Shown one piece after another: positions 21,403-32,112 of a DNA stretch of 64,000 nt. Each line of letters opens with the position of its first letter. Within the stretch, counting starts at the first letter, position 1. The stretch lies in the NCBI GenBank assembly GCA_945881885.1, contig CAMCVI010000001.1, positions 124,001 through 188,000 of the forward strand, in the 5' to 3' direction. This DNA comes from Chryseobacterium gleum. GTDB taxonomy: Bacteria > Bacteroidota > Bacteroidia > Flavobacteriales > Flavobacteriaceae. The translations under genes were made by a program, and so were the position numbers. The notes below the pieces were generated by a model that was given only the letters and a program-made list of their open reading frames with translations, had not been told where the DNA came from and did no database searches.

Positions 21403-21414
21403 TGTTCTAATTTG

Positions 21415-22510
21415 TTAGTCTTCTTTTTGTCCCATCATCATTAAATAGGCCTTTAAAAACCCATCAATTTCACCGTTTAAGACGGCTTCAGAATCGGAAG
21501 TTTCAAATCCGGAACGCACATCTTTAATTAATTTGTACGGATGTAAAACGTAGTTTCTAATTTGCGAGCCCCATTCAATTTTCATCTTACCGGCTTCAAT
21601 ATCATCACGTTGTGCCAATTGTTTTTTTAATTCAATTTCGTATAATTGCGATTTCAACATTTGTAACGCACGCGACCTATTGTCGTGTTGCGAACGCGTT
21701 TCCGAACATTGAATCTGAATTCCAGAAGGTTTATGATATAATTGAACCTTAGTTTCTACTTTATTTACATTTTGACCACCAGCTCCACTTGAACGGGCTG
21801 TAGTGATTTCAATATCTGCAGGGTTAATTTCAATTTCAATGGTATCATCAACCAAAGGATACACATATACGGAAGCAAATGAAGTATGGCGCTTGGCATT
21901 ACTGTCAAATGGAGAAATTCGTACCAAACGATGTACCCCATTTTCTCCTTTTAAATATCCGAAGGCAAAATCGCCTTCAATTTCTAACGTTACGGTCTTA
22001 ATTCCGGCAGCATCGCCTTCTTGATAATTTAATTCTTTTACTTTATACCCTTGTTTTTCCGCCCACATCAAATACATCCGCATCATCATGCTTGCCCAAT
22101 CGCAACTTTCTGTACCTCCAGCACCAGCGGTAATTTGAAGTACAGCACTTAAATTATCACCTTCTTCCGAAAGCATATTTCTAAATTCTAAATCTTCAAT
22201 ATGGTTGATGGTTTTCTCAAAAATGGCATCTAATTCTTCTTCAGAAACGGCATCTTCTTTATAAAAATCATAAGTCAGTTGCAATTCTTCTGCTAAATCT
22301 TCGCAATGTGAATAGTCGTCTACCCATTTCTTTTTCGAACGTAAATTTCGAACTACAATTTCGGCTTGTTTGGTATGGTTCCAAAAGTCGGGAGCAAAGG
22401 TTTTTTCTTCTTCGTTAGATATTTCTACAAGCTTGGCATCAACGTCAAAGATACCTCCTTAACGCACCAAGGCGATTAATAATGTCTTTTATTTGTTCGG
22501 TATTTACCAT
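21415..22510 (-). CDS. prfB: Peptide chain release factor 2 with programmed +1 frameshift; join of 22510-22448 and 22446-21415
   Basis: [20 protein letters not shown] motif. Upstream minus strand reads ATG GTA AAT ACC GAA CAA ATA AAA GAC ATT ATT AAT CGC CTT GGT GCG TTA AGG AGG TAT CTT TGA C; skipping one T continues in frame to the ORF-track start at 22284. Confidence 0.95.
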
Positions 22511-22556
22511 TTTATTTGTAGTTTTACAGAACAAAAATAGACTATTTATACGATTT

Positions 22557-23582
22557 ATGGAAATTAATTTATTCAGCGATACGGTTACCAAGCCCACTCC
22601 AGAAATGTTACAATTTATGTTTAACGCGAAAGTGGGTGATGATGTTTTTAAACAAGATCCGACAGTTAATGAATTGGAAGCGTCTTTAGCTGATTTATTT
22701 GGTAAAGAAGCAGCTTTGTTTTTTCCTTCCGGTACGATGGCAAATCAAACCGCGATAAAATTACACACCAATCCGGGTGACGAATTAATTTGCGATAAAT
22801 GGGGACACGTATTTTTATACGAAGCGGGTGGAGTAGCTTTTAACAGCGGTGTTTCGTGTAATTTAATTGATGGAAACCGAGGTATGATTACAGCAGAACA
22901 AGTAGAAAATGCAATACACGATCCTGAATTTTATCACGCGCCAATGACAAAGTTAGTATGTGTAGAAAACACTACAAACAAAGGTGGCGGCGCTTGTTAT
23001 GATATAGAAGAATTAAAAAAAATAAAAGAAGTTTGCACAAAACATAATTTAAAATACCATTTAGACGGCGCCAGACTTTGGAATGCTTTAGTTGCAAAAA
23101 AACAACATCCAAAAATGTATGGCGAATTGTTTGATACCATTTCTCTTTGTCTATCAAAAGGTTTAGGTGCGCCAGTTGGTTCTGTTTTGTTAGGCACAAA
23201 AGAAGACATGAAACGCGCGCTTCGAATAAGAAAAATATTTGGTGGCGGTATGCGTCAAGCAGGTTATTTAGCTGCGGCTGGAATGTATGCGTTACAAAAT
23301 AACATCACTCGCTTAGAAGAAGACCATAAAAAAGCTAAAGAATTAGGAAGTGTTTTAGAAACGCTACCTTTTATTTATAAAGTAGAACCTATTGAAACCA
23401 ATATTGTTATTTTTAAACTGAAAAGTGATGTCAATGAAACGCAGTTTATTGATAAACTAAAAGAGAAAAATATCAATATTAGCAATATGGGTCAAGGTAA
23501 ATTACGAATGGTTACTCACTTGGATTACAAGCAAGTAATGCACGATTATGTAATGGAAACATTGCGTAAAATTAGTTTTTGA
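22557..23582 (+). CDS. Threonine aldolase family protein (PLP-dependent)
   Basis: MEINLFSDTVTKPTPEMLQFM start; LDGARLWNA and LCLSKGLGAPVGSVL PLP lysine region; track start at 22482 overlaps prfB and is unlikely. Confidence 0.92.
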   Translation: MEINLFSDTVTKPTPEMLQFMFNAKVGDDVFKQDPTVNELEASLADLFGKEAALFFPSGTMANQTAIKLHTNPGDELICDKWGHVFLYEAGGVAFNSGVSCNLIDGNRGMITAEQVENAIHDPEFYHAPMTKLVCVENTTNKGGGACYDIEELKKIKEVCTKHNLKYHLDGARLWNALVAKKQHPKMYGELFDTISLCLSKGLGAPVGSVLLGTKEDMKRALRIRKIFGGGMRQAGYLAAAGMYALQNNITRLEEDHKKAKELGSVLETLPFIYKVEPIETNIVIFKLKSDVNETQFIDKLKEKNINISNMGQGKLRMVTHLDYKQVMHDYVMETLRKISF

Positions 23583-23790
23583 TAGGTACGCAGATTTTAC
23601 AGATTTTACGGGTTCACGCAAATTGATCTTTTAAAACTGTTGAATATGTTATTTAAATTAGTTTTTAAATAGGTACGCTGATTTTACAGATTTTACGGGT
23701 TCACGCAAATTGGTCTTTTAAAACTGTTGAATATGTAATTTAAATTTGTTTTTAAATAGGTACGCTGTTTTTTACAGATTTTGTCGATTT
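23583..23790. repeat. 87-bp tandem repeat, about 2.4 copies
   Basis: TAGGTACGC starts at 23583, 23670 and 23757 (87-bp spacing); units 1 and 2 differ at about 4 positions. Confidence 0.92.
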
Positions 23791-23845
23791 AAAAAATTAA
23801 TATTAATAAATCTGTTTAATCCGTCAAATCTGTGTTGCCATCATT

Positions 23846-24568
23846 TTAAATCTCAATTTCCAAAGCAAAACAATTTTTTCCTTCTTTAGTAATTAAAAAT
23901 GAATTTTCTGCGTGCTGAATATCAATCGTATCATTATAATTTAATTCTTGTAAGTAGTTTAAGTTTAGCGCTTTAATTGAATTATTTAAAATTTGTTCAG
24001 CGTTTGCAACATCCAAACACCATTCTAAATATTTTACATTATTGGCGTGATTTACAATATCAATATCAGATAAAAGAATTCTTATTTCGTTTTTATTTGT
24101 AAATACTTCTGGGATATTTATTTTCTGTATGGGTTGTAAAATACTATCGGTATCATATTTTTCAAAATGAGTATGTGGTAAAGCTAAATTATCTGGTCGT
24201 CTGGTTTTGGTATTAATAACCACCCAAAATGTTTCGCAGCCTATTAGTTTTTCTTCATTCAAATACATTTCTAAACAACGAACGGAACGGGAATTTTCTA
24301 ACGTTTTAATCCATGTTTTTACCGTAATTACATCTTTCCATTTTGGTAATTTTGTAATTTCAATTCGCATTCTACTTAACACCCATGCTTGGTTATGTTG
24401 CTGCATATCTAAATAACTAATACCACCTAAATCCGCATGGTTTCCTGCTGCAATTTGAAATAAATTACAAATTTCAGTATGTTTTAAAAAGCCATTTGAG
24501 TAGCAATGTTGAAATCCAATTTCAAAATTTTGAGTATAAATAGAAGAGAATTTTGGAGAAATTGGCAT
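23846..24568 (-). CDS. Acyl-ACP thioesterase-like hotdog-fold protein
   Basis: 240 aa; WVLSRMRIEITKLPKWKDVITVKTWIKTLENSRSVRCLEMY and HANNVKYLEWCLD typical of acyl-ACP thioesterases. Confidence 0.82.
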   Translation of the reverse strand: MPISPKFSSIYTQNFEIGFQHCYSNGFLKHTEICNLFQIAAGNHADLGGISYLDMQQHNQAWVLSRMRIEITKLPKWKDVITVKTWIKTLENSRSVRCLEMYLNEEKLIGCETFWVVINTKTRRPDNLALPHTHFEKYDTDSILQPIQKINIPEVFTNKNEIRILLSDIDIVNHANNVKYLEWCLDVANAEQILNNSIKALNLNYLQELNYNDTIDIQHAENSFLITKEGKNCFALEIEI

Positions 24569-24570
24569 AA

Positions 24571-25164
24571 TTATAATTTAATTCCCAAAGAAATATTTAA
24601 GGAGTTACTATTGTCGAAATAGCTTTCAAATTCTGGTGTAGTTTTGACATTAAGTAGGAATTTATTGTAATTTAAATTAATAAAAAATGTTAAGCTATTG
24701 TCTATTTTATAATTAAAATTAGCTCCAAGACCGTATACTTTTCCAAACTGAAAACCTAAATTTTTACCAAATCCACTTTGTCTAATTTCAACGCCTCCAT
24801 ATTTAATTTCGGGCTCTACTGAAAAATGCTTGTTTAAATTTATATTATAATTTAAATAAATATTTGCAGAATTTAAATTTGAAGTTCCAACATTTCCACC
24901 AATAGCTTTGTCGTCAATAGCTCTTAACCTTGTTTTATCAAATAAACCTCCAATATTGAATTTATAAACTTGTAAAGCGTTTAGTTTTATAAAAAACCCA
25001 TAATTATCATTTCTATGACCAACTGACAAATAGTTGTTTCCAAAAAAATTAGAATAAGTGGCGCCAAAGCTAAAATGAGGATTGAATTTTGCTATTTTTT
25101 CTTTTTTATTTTGCCCGTAAGTAACTGATGTAATTAATAAAATTCCTAAAATTATTGCTTTCAT
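24571..25164 (-). CDS. Predicted outer-membrane beta-barrel protein, function unknown
   Basis: 197 aa; signal peptide ending TYGQ, alternating aromatic beta-strand pattern. Confidence 0.55.
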   Translation of the reverse strand: MKAIILGILLITSVTYGQNKKEKIAKFNPHFSFGATYSNFFGNNYLSVGHRNDNYGFFIKLNALQVYKFNIGGLFDKTRLRAIDDKAIGGNVGTSNLNSANIYLNYNINLNKHFSVEPEIKYGGVEIRQSGFGKNLGFQFGKVYGLGANFNYKIDNSLTFFINLNYNKFLLNVKTTPEFESYFDNSNSLNISLGIKL

Positions 25165-25166
25165 AA

Positions 25167-25847
25167 TTAGTAATTTAAGGTGTAGTTTACAAGATTAGAA
25201 TTGTCAATAATCACATTTTCATCAGTAATAGTTGTGGTGTTCGTAGTGTAATTAATTTTTGTGTATCTAACAATTATAGTCTGATTTTTTTTAACCATTT
25301 TATCTAATTGAATATTTTGATAATATTCAGTTTCAGGAGTAATATTTATTCTTATATTTTCTTCAGCTACTTGGCCAATGTATTCTATTTTTTTTAGTGC
25401 CGTACTAGAACTTTGTTGATTTAAAGTGATTTTTAGTTTAGTAAGATTCTGTTTGTCAAAAATTTTCATGGTTGGCGCATCGAACTGAAAATTCGTAAAA
25501 TTATCTAGGTTAAATTGACTTATTTTTTGAGAATTATAAGTTAAATCCTCCTCACTTGTACTAATTTCTATATCATCGAAATTGGAAGGTTTAGGAAAAA
25601 CAAACGTATAATTACCGTTAGAATCTGTATTTCCAAAAGCTATTAAATTATTTTCAAAACTATCACTACCAAATAATGCGTAACTGCCATATTTAATAAT
25701 ATTTACAGAAATTTTATGATTGTGAATTGGTACATTATTTTCAGTAATTAATTTACCTTTAATAACTACTTTTTCGGTGCCCAAATATTGAATTTCACTT
25801 GTACACGAAGACAAAATAAAAACCAATAATATTACTATTTTTTTCAT
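25167..25847 (-). CDS. Predicted lipoprotein with carboxypeptidase-regulatory-like region
   Basis: 226 aa; lipobox FILSSCTSE; VIKGKLITENNVPIHNHKISV region. Confidence 0.6.
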   Translation of the reverse strand: MKKIVILLVFILSSCTSEIQYLGTEKVVIKGKLITENNVPIHNHKISVNIIKYGSYALFGSDSFENNLIAFGNTDSNGNYTFVFPKPSNFDDIEISTSEEDLTYNSQKISQFNLDNFTNFQFDAPTMKIFDKQNLTKLKITLNQQSSSTALKKIEYIGQVAEENIRINITPETEYYQNIQLDKMVKKNQTIIVRYTKINYTTNTTTITDENVIIDNSNLVNYTLNY

Positions 25848-25887
25848 TTTTTTATTTCAAAAATAATTAAAATTAGATTTTCAACCC

Positions 25888-26811
25888 TTAAATTACTGTT
25901 AATTTATCAATATCATTAATAATGGTATCTATTTTAGTTTCAAAATCAAACCAAACAGCGTTTTCAGTACGCTTAAACCAAGTCATTTGTCTTTTTGCAA
26001 ATCGGCGTGTGTTTTGTTTTATTTGTGCTGTAGCAAATACAAGTGTGCTTTTTCCTTCAAAATAATCGAATAATTCTCTGTAACCTACTGTTTGCAAGGC
26101 ATTTCTTTCTTTATGAGGAAGTAATTGTTTTACTTCTTCAACCAAACCAGCATTGAACATTAGGTCGACACGTTTGTTAATTCGGTCGTACAAAATTTCT
26201 CTGTCGGCTTCTAAGCCAATAACAATTGGAGTGAAATTACGTTTGATATTTCTTTTTCCTATAAAATCTGAATAGGGTACGCCACTTCCAATACAAACCT
26301 CTACAAAACGTTTCATTCTTTGGGGATTTTGTAAGGTTTGTGGATTTTCGATTTCCAGTTTTTTATAATAATCAGGGTCTAATTCTTGTAGTTTTTCTTC
26401 AAGAAAGGTTATGCCTAATGCATCAAATTTGCTGTTAATTTCTTTACGAACAACTTCCTCAATTTCAGGAAATTCGTCAAAACCTTTTAAAACGGCATCT
26501 ACATATAAACCAGAACCACCCACCATAATTTGGATATTGTTTTTTGCGAAAAGTTCGTCTAATTTTTCAAGTGCTTCTTTTTCAAAATCGCCTACAGAAT
26601 ACTTCTCAAAAATCGATTTATTTTGAATGAAATGATGAGTTGTAGCGGCTAATTCATCATCCGAAGGCACAGCTGTACCAATTTTCATTTCCTTAAAAAA
26701 TTGCCGACTATCGCACGAAATGATTTCGCAACCAAAATGTTTTGCCAATGCAATACTTAAGGAAGTTTTTCCAATCGCAGTGGGTCCGATAATAGTAATG
26801 AGATAGTTCAA
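25888..26811 (-). CDS. miaA: tRNA dimethylallyltransferase
   Basis: 307 aa; IIGPTAIGKTSLSIALAKHF, SCDSRQFFKEMKIGTAVPS, QTVGYRELFDYFEG. Confidence 0.95.
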   Translation of the reverse strand: MNYLITIIGPTAIGKTSLSIALAKHFGCEIISCDSRQFFKEMKIGTAVPSDDELAATTHHFIQNKSIFEKYSVGDFEKEALEKLDELFAKNNIQIMVGGSGLYVDAVLKGFDEFPEIEEVVRKEINSKFDALGITFLEEKLQELDPDYYKKLEIENPQTLQNPQRMKRFVEVCIGSGVPYSDFIGKRNIKRNFTPIVIGLEADREILYDRINKRVDLMFNAGLVEEVKQLLPHKERNALQTVGYRELFDYFEGKSTLVFATAQIKQNTRRFAKRQMTWFKRTENAVWFDFETKIDTIINDIDKLTVI

Positions 26812-26828
26812 TTTATTAGGAAATAATT

Positions 26829-27146
26829 TTATTTAAACATATCCATTCCAGGAATACTAGGCATCCCAGATTGCGCTACGGCAGCCATTTCTGCTTCATT
26901 TACATTGGTTGCTTTTGTAATGGCTTTATTTAAAACGGTAACTAAATAATCTTCTAACATTTCTTTGTCTTGCAACAATTCATCCGCAATTTTGAAGTTT
27001 TTAATTTCTCTATTGGCTGTTAGTGTTACTTGTAATAAACCGTCGTTACTTTGTTCGTCCACTAAAACGCTGTTTAATCTGTTTTTAGTTTCTTCCATTT
27101 TTTGTTGGGTTTCTTTTAATTTACCCATCATTCCCATTAAGTCCAT
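26829..27146 (-). CDS. YbaB/EbfC family nucleoid-associated protein
   Basis: 105 aa; [19 protein letters not shown] start, AITKATN tail. Confidence 0.82.
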   Translation of the reverse strand: MDLMGMMGKLKETQQKMEETKNRLNSVLVDEQSNDGLLQVTLTANREIKNFKIADELLQDKEMLEDYLVTVLNKAITKATNVNEAEMAAVAQSGMPSIPGMDMFK

Positions 27147-27180
27147 TTTGTTTGTGTTTAACTTGTTATATCTTCTTTTA

Positions 27181-28299
27181 TTACAATTCTTTTATAAACG
27201 TACAACGTTTCTTATGATATTCTGGATCAAAATTTTTCCATAAATTATGTACGGCGTGATTTTCTTCTAATTCAGGTGTTCGAATGCAATTTACTACTCC
27301 AATTTTCTTAAAACTGATATGGTTTTCATTAAATAGAATGGCGGTAACGCCTTTACTTTGGTACTCAGGTAAAACGCCAATTAAATAAAATACTGCGGTT
27401 TTACATTTGTTTTTCGCTTTTAATAAATGTAAGAATCCAGTTGGAAATAGTTTTCCTTTTGATTTTTGTAAAGCATCAGCAAAATCGGGCATTACAATAC
27501 TAAATGCAGCCATTTTACCTTCTTTGTCCATCACAAATTTTATAAATTCAGGATTGATAAACGAAATGTATTTCTTTTTAAAATACTCAATTTGAATATC
27601 GTTAATGGGTACAAACGATTGCAAAGAGGCATAGCTTCCGTTAAATAACGTGAACATTTTGTCTACATACGGCAAAATGTCTTTGGTTTTTGTAAAATTC
27701 AAATGGGTTAAATCGTATCTTTTTTCAATCATATCGGCTACACGTTGAAAATTTGTAGCATCAATATTTGAAAAAGGAAATTTACTTTCTAAATATACTT
27801 TCTCTTTAACAAAACCCAATTGTTCATAATGCGTCGCGTAATAAGGAAAATTATACCAAGTAATCATTAAACCTCTTTCTTCGAAACCATCAATTAAACA
27901 GCCTACTTTATCCAAATTTGAAAATCCCATTGGACCCTCAATATTTTCTAAATTATGCTCTTTTCCAAAAGCAATTACTTTGTCTAAAAGTGCTTTTGTT
28001 ACTAAAACATCGTCAATGACATCAAACCAGCCAAATCGTACTTTCTTTTTGCCTAAAATGTTCACTTCATCCCAATTGATAATGGCCACCACACGACCTA
28101 CAATTTTATTGTTTTTAAAAGCCAAATAAAAGTGAGTATCAGCCGTTTTAAAAACGGGATTTTTGGTTTTATCAAAGCTTTCTAATTCTTCTTGAATAAT
28201 TGGCGGAACCCAATATTTATTGTTTTTATACAACTCGAAAGGAAAGGTTACAAATGCTTTCAGTTCTTGTTTCGAGAAAATTTCTTTAATTTCTATCAT
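27181..28299 (-). CDS. GNAT-like acetyltransferase domain protein
   Basis: 372 aa; [23 protein letters not shown] and [19 protein letters not shown]. Confidence 0.65.
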   Translation of the reverse strand: MIEIKEIFSKQELKAFVTFPFELYKNNKYWVPPIIQEELESFDKTKNPVFKTADTHFYLAFKNNKIVGRVVAIINWDEVNILGKKKVRFGWFDVIDDVLVTKALLDKVIAFGKEHNLENIEGPMGFSNLDKVGCLIDGFEERGLMITWYNFPYYATHYEQLGFVKEKVYLESKFPFSNIDATNFQRVADMIEKRYDLTHLNFTKTKDILPYVDKMFTLFNGSYASLQSFVPINDIQIEYFKKKYISFINPEFIKFVMDKEGKMAAFSIVMPDFADALQKSKGKLFPTGFLHLLKAKNKCKTAVFYLIGVLPEYQSKGVTAILFNENHISFKKIGVVNCIRTPELEENHAVHNLWKNFDPEYHKKRCTFIKEL

Positions 28300-29258
28300 T
28301 ATTCCACGCCGTCTTTTCTTTTGTTTTTCGCTGCTTTTTTATCCATTTTCTTGTCCATTTTACTTCTTGTGCCGGGTTTGTCCATTTTCACTTCTTTGTA
28401 ATTTTTAGTAAAACGCCAAGTGAAACCCACGCCACCATATAATATGCCTGGAGTATTTTTTATACTGGTTCCTAACGAAGCATCAAATTGCATGTCTTTT
28501 TTATGCAAATAAGCAGCTCCTAATCTGAAAATCCCATCACTGTAATATTTGCCATTATAACCTTGATTTTCCAAAAAAACCGACAAGTTTTGATTGATTC
28601 CGTGTGTAACGGTTAAAATATAATCGATACTGGCAAAATCAGTTCCAATTTTATTGTAAATTAAATTGGTAACCAAAACAGTTCTATCGCCAAAATGATT
28701 TTGAGCAATCGCCATAACTTTTGGACTAAAAGTTGGTTCTACCACAGAAGTGTTGGCAAACAAATTAGTTTCAGAAAAATTAAAATTTGCACCTGCATAA
28801 GCAGAAAAAGCTGGGATAAATTGTTTCCATTTGAAACGGTGATTGGCTTTCCAACTGTACACATTTGGTTTTTCAGGTCCATTTTTAAATGGGTCATAAA
28901 ATAAAAATTTCGCACCAAAAGTAGTTTGTCGTAAGGCACTTTTGCTTGAAGTAACTTCATATTGCTGATACGAATCTTTTTGGTATTGAATTTCGGCAAT
29001 AATTTCTAACTCTTCTTTCCAAAAACCATAACGTACAGCTAAATCGGCAAAATACCCTTTTGCGCTGTAGTTAAGTTTATCGTGATTTTCAGAAATGTAA
29101 TTTACACCCGTTTCTGCTTGAATTACAGTTTTACCAACAGAAAAAGCCATCATAGACTTACCTGGTCGGTTAGAATTTACTTCGTCAGTATATTGTGCAT
29201 TAGCAATTGACGTTATCAAAATTGTTGCAATACAAACAACTTTTGTAGGAAACTTCAT
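28299..29258 (-). CDS. Outer-membrane putative transporter (phenol-degradation MetA-like barrel)
   Basis: Signal peptide MKFPTKVVCIATILITSIANAQ supports start at 29258 instead of 29402, which would overlap the divergent gene. Confidence 0.65.
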   Translation of the reverse strand: MKFPTKVVCIATILITSIANAQYTDEVNSNRPGKSMMAFSVGKTVIQAETGVNYISENHDKLNYSAKGYFADLAVRYGFWKEELEIIAEIQYQKDSYQQYEVTSSKSALRQTTFGAKFLFYDPFKNGPEKPNVYSWKANHRFKWKQFIPAFSAYAGANFNFSETNLFANTSVVEPTFSPKVMAIAQNHFGDRTVLVTNLIYNKIGTDFASIDYILTVTHGINQNLSVFLENQGYNGKYYSDGIFRLGAAYLHKKDMQFDASLGTSIKNTPGILYGGVGFTWRFTKNYKEVKMDKPGTRSKMDKKMDKKAAKNKRKDGVE

Positions 29259-29352
29259 AAAGTTTATTTTAAAATTCAAATGTAAATATTTTATCATAAT
29301 TTTAAGTATTAGATTTGATATATTCCTTATTTTTGAAAAAAAATTTATAATT

Positions 29353-29610
29353 ATGGATACAGCAGGTGTACCTAATTTTATTAGAACGTTAGCCATTATC
29401 ATTTTGTTTTATTATTTATTTAAGTTCGCAATGAGGTTGTTAGCACCTTATTTGATTCAAAAAGTTGCGAAAAAAGCGGAAGAACATATTAAAAAGCAGT
29501 TTGAACAACAGCAACAAAACCATCAATCTACACCGGAAAACAATGAAGAAATTCCAAAAAAAGATAAAAAAGTAGTTGGTGATTATATCGATTATGAAGA
29601 AGTTGACTAA
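29353..29610 (+). CDS. Small DUF4834-like protein
   Basis: 85 aa; N-terminal TM and DYIDYEEVD tail. Confidence 0.6.
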   Translation: MDTAGVPNFIRTLAIIILFYYLFKFAMRLLAPYLIQKVAKKAEEHIKKQFEQQQQNHQSTPENNEEIPKKDKKVVGDYIDYEEVD

Positions 29611-29613
29611 TTT

Positions 29614-29631
29614 TCTCCGTTATGGCGGAGA
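29614..29631 (+). terminator. Intrinsic terminator
   Basis: TCTCCG-TTATGG-CGGAGA followed by T7. Confidence 0.6.
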
Positions 29632-29670
29632 TTTTTTTATTTTTGTAGGACATTAATTTTAAGAAGTAAG

Positions 29671-32112
29671 ATGAAGAAATTAGAAAAATTTGCACCTCAT
29701 TTATATGCCATTTTTGGTTTTATAGTAATTGCTATTATTTATTTTTATCCAGTTTTGTCTGGAAAACAAATAATGCAATCGGATATTGCCCAATATACCG
29801 GAATGGCAAAAGAACAAAACGACTTTAGAAATGAATTTCATGAAGAGCCGTATTGGACAAATAGCGCATTTGGTGGTATGCCAACGTATCAATTAGGAGC
29901 AAAATATCCTCATAATTATATTAAAAGTTTAGATAGTGCGCTACGATTTTTACCTCGTCCTGCCGATTATTTATTTTTATATTTCTTAGGTTTTTATATT
30001 TTATTAATGAGCTTAAAAATCAAACCGTTACAAGCCTTTTTTGGTGCGTTAGCATTTGGTTTTTCAACGTATTTGATTATTATTTTAGGAGTAGGGCATA
30101 ATGCAAAAGCGCACGCGATTGCATATATCCCAATGGTTTTAGCCGGAATTGTTTTTGTTTTTAACAAACGTTATTTAATTGGCGGAATTTTAACTATGCT
30201 CGCTGCCGGATTAGAAATTCAAGCCAATCACTTCCAAATGACGTATTATTTCTTGTTCTTATTTGTATTCGTAATTGGATTTTACATTTACGAAATTGTT
30301 AAAGAAAAAGACTTCAAACACTTATATAAATCATTCGCTATATTAGGTTTAGGTGCTATTTTGGCTATTGGTGCGAATGCTACCAACTTATTGGCCACTG
30401 CCGAATATGCCAAATATTCAACGAGAAGTAATAGTAATTTAACTTTTGATGAAAAAGGCAAAAAGAAAACCGATAACAACGCAATGAGTTATGATTACAT
30501 AACGCAATACAGTTACGGAGTTGCTGAAAGTTTAAACTTAATTGCACCTAAATTATTTGGTGGTTCCAACGCAGAGGATTTGGGAGATAAATCATCAATG
30601 TATCAATTTATTGTTGGTCAAAATGTTCCAGAAAGTGAAGCAAGAGATTTGGTAAAACACATGCCAACCTATTGGGGAAACCAACCAATTGTTGCCGCAC
30701 CAGCTTACATTGGAATTGTAGTTTTTTTCTTAGCAGTTTTAGCTTTATTTCTTGAGAAAAGAAGAATAAAATATGCTTTAGCTGGAGCAGTCGTACTATC
30801 CTTATTGCTTTCATACGGTAAAAATCTTTCTGTTTTAACCGACTTTTTTATCAATTACATGCCAATGTATAATAAGTTTAGAGCGGTTTCTTCCATACAA
30901 GTTATATTAGAATTATGTATGCCAGTTTTAGCTATTTTAGGCTTGTCTGCCTATTTAAATGCTGAAGAAGCAGAACGGAAAAAACCTTTATTATATTCTG
31001 TAGGAATTGTTGTTGGCATTTTAATTTTATTATACTTTGGAAACGGAATTTTCGATTTTACTTGCGAAAATGATAAAATGTACGCCCAACAATACGGTCC
31101 TGAGTTTATGAAAGTCTTAAAAGAAGACAGAGAGAACATGTATTTGTCTACAATTTATCGTTCCTTAGGATTTTTAGCAGTAGCATTCGGAATATTGTTT
31201 TTCTATTCGAAAAAAACGTTTTCACAATTTACAACTGTGGTTTTAGTTGGAATTGTAATGGTGTTAGACTTATTTATTGTTGCGAAAAACTACGTAAAAG
31301 CAGATGATTTTGTTTCGAAAAGTCAAATTGAAAGACCTTTTGGCGAACCAACAGAAGCTGATGCAATAATTTTAGAAGACACCACACATTTCAGGGTGTT
31401 TGATGTAGATGGAAATATGAATAGTGCAAGAACCTCTTTTTATCACCAATCTATCGGTGGCTATCATGCGGCAAAACCAAAGAAAATGCAAGAACTATTT
31501 GATTATCAAATTGCGAAAAACAATATTGAAGTATTGAATATGCTAAATACGAAATATATTTTAAAAACCAATGAAGAAGGCAATCCACAATCGTTAGAAA
31601 ATCCGAATGCGAATGGAAGTGCTTGGTTTGTTTCGAAAGTAAAAGATGTAATGACCGCAGATGAAGAAATGAAAGCTTTAGATAAGTTGAAAACGAAAGA
31701 AGAAGCTGTTATCAGTTTTGCATCAAATAATGCGATGTCGATTAAATCAATGGGTAGAATTTCAAAAGACTCCACTTCAACTATCGAGTTAATTTCATAC
31801 AAACCTAATCATTTAAAATACACTTCAAACAATGCTAATAATGGTTTTGGCGTGTTTTCTGAAATGTATTACGAAAAAGGTTGGAAAGCTACCATTGACG
31901 GAAAAGATACTGAAATACTAAATGTAAATTATGTGTTACGTGGTTTAGAAATTCCATCGGGAAAACACACCATCGAATTTAAATTTGAACCAGAAGTTGT
32001 AAAAACAGGAAGTACAATTGCTTTTATTTCCACTCTTTTAATGCTTATATCTATAGGTTTAGGTGTTTTTTATTGGAGAAAAAATCTTAAGAATCTGGCT
32101 GAGATAAAATAA
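29671..32112 (+). CDS. YfhO-family membrane protein
   Basis: 813 aa; multi-TM, YFYPVLSGKQIMQSDIAQYTGM start, C-terminal GWKATIDGKDTEILNVNYVLRGLEIPSGKHTIEFKFEP. Confidence 0.85.
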   Translation: MKKLEKFAPHLYAIFGFIVIAIIYFYPVLSGKQIMQSDIAQYTGMAKEQNDFRNEFHEEPYWTNSAFGGMPTYQLGAKYPHNYIKSLDSALRFLPRPADYLFLYFLGFYILLMSLKIKPLQAFFGALAFGFSTYLIIILGVGHNAKAHAIAYIPMVLAGIVFVFNKRYLIGGILTMLAAGLEIQANHFQMTYYFLFLFVFVIGFYIYEIVKEKDFKHLYKSFAILGLGAILAIGANATNLLATAEYAKYSTRSNSNLTFDEKGKKKTDNNAMSYDYITQYSYGVAESLNLIAPKLFGGSNAEDLGDKSSMYQFIVGQNVPESEARDLVKHMPTYWGNQPIVAAPAYIGIVVFFLAVLALFLEKRRIKYALAGAVVLSLLLSYGKNLSVLTDFFINYMPMYNKFRAVSSIQVILELCMPVLAILGLSAYLNAEEAERKKPLLYSVGIVVGILILLYFGNGIFDFTCENDKMYAQQYGPEFMKVLKEDRENMYLSTIYRSLGFLAVAFGILFFYSKKTFSQFTTVVLVGIVMVLDLFIVAKNYVKADDFVSKSQIERPFGEPTEADAIILEDTTHFRVFDVDGNMNSARTSFYHQSIGGYHAAKPKKMQELFDYQIAKNNIEVLNMLNTKYILKTNEEGNPQSLENPNANGSAWFVSKVKDVMTADEEMKALDKLKTKEEAVISFASNNAMSIKSMGRISKDSTSTIELISYKPNHLKYTSNNANNGFGVFSEMYYEKGWKATIDGKDTEILNVNYVLRGLEIPSGKHTIEFKFEPEVVKTGSTIAFISTLLMLISIGLGVFYWRKNLKNLAEIK

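Noticed and set aside
22482-22556. N-terminal extension of threonine aldolase ([25 protein letters not shown])
   Set aside because: Overlaps the divergent prfB start region; the family N-terminus begins at MEINLFSDTVTKPTP (22557).
23583-23790. CRISPR array
   Set aside because: Tandem 87-bp units have no spacers and there are no cas genes nearby.
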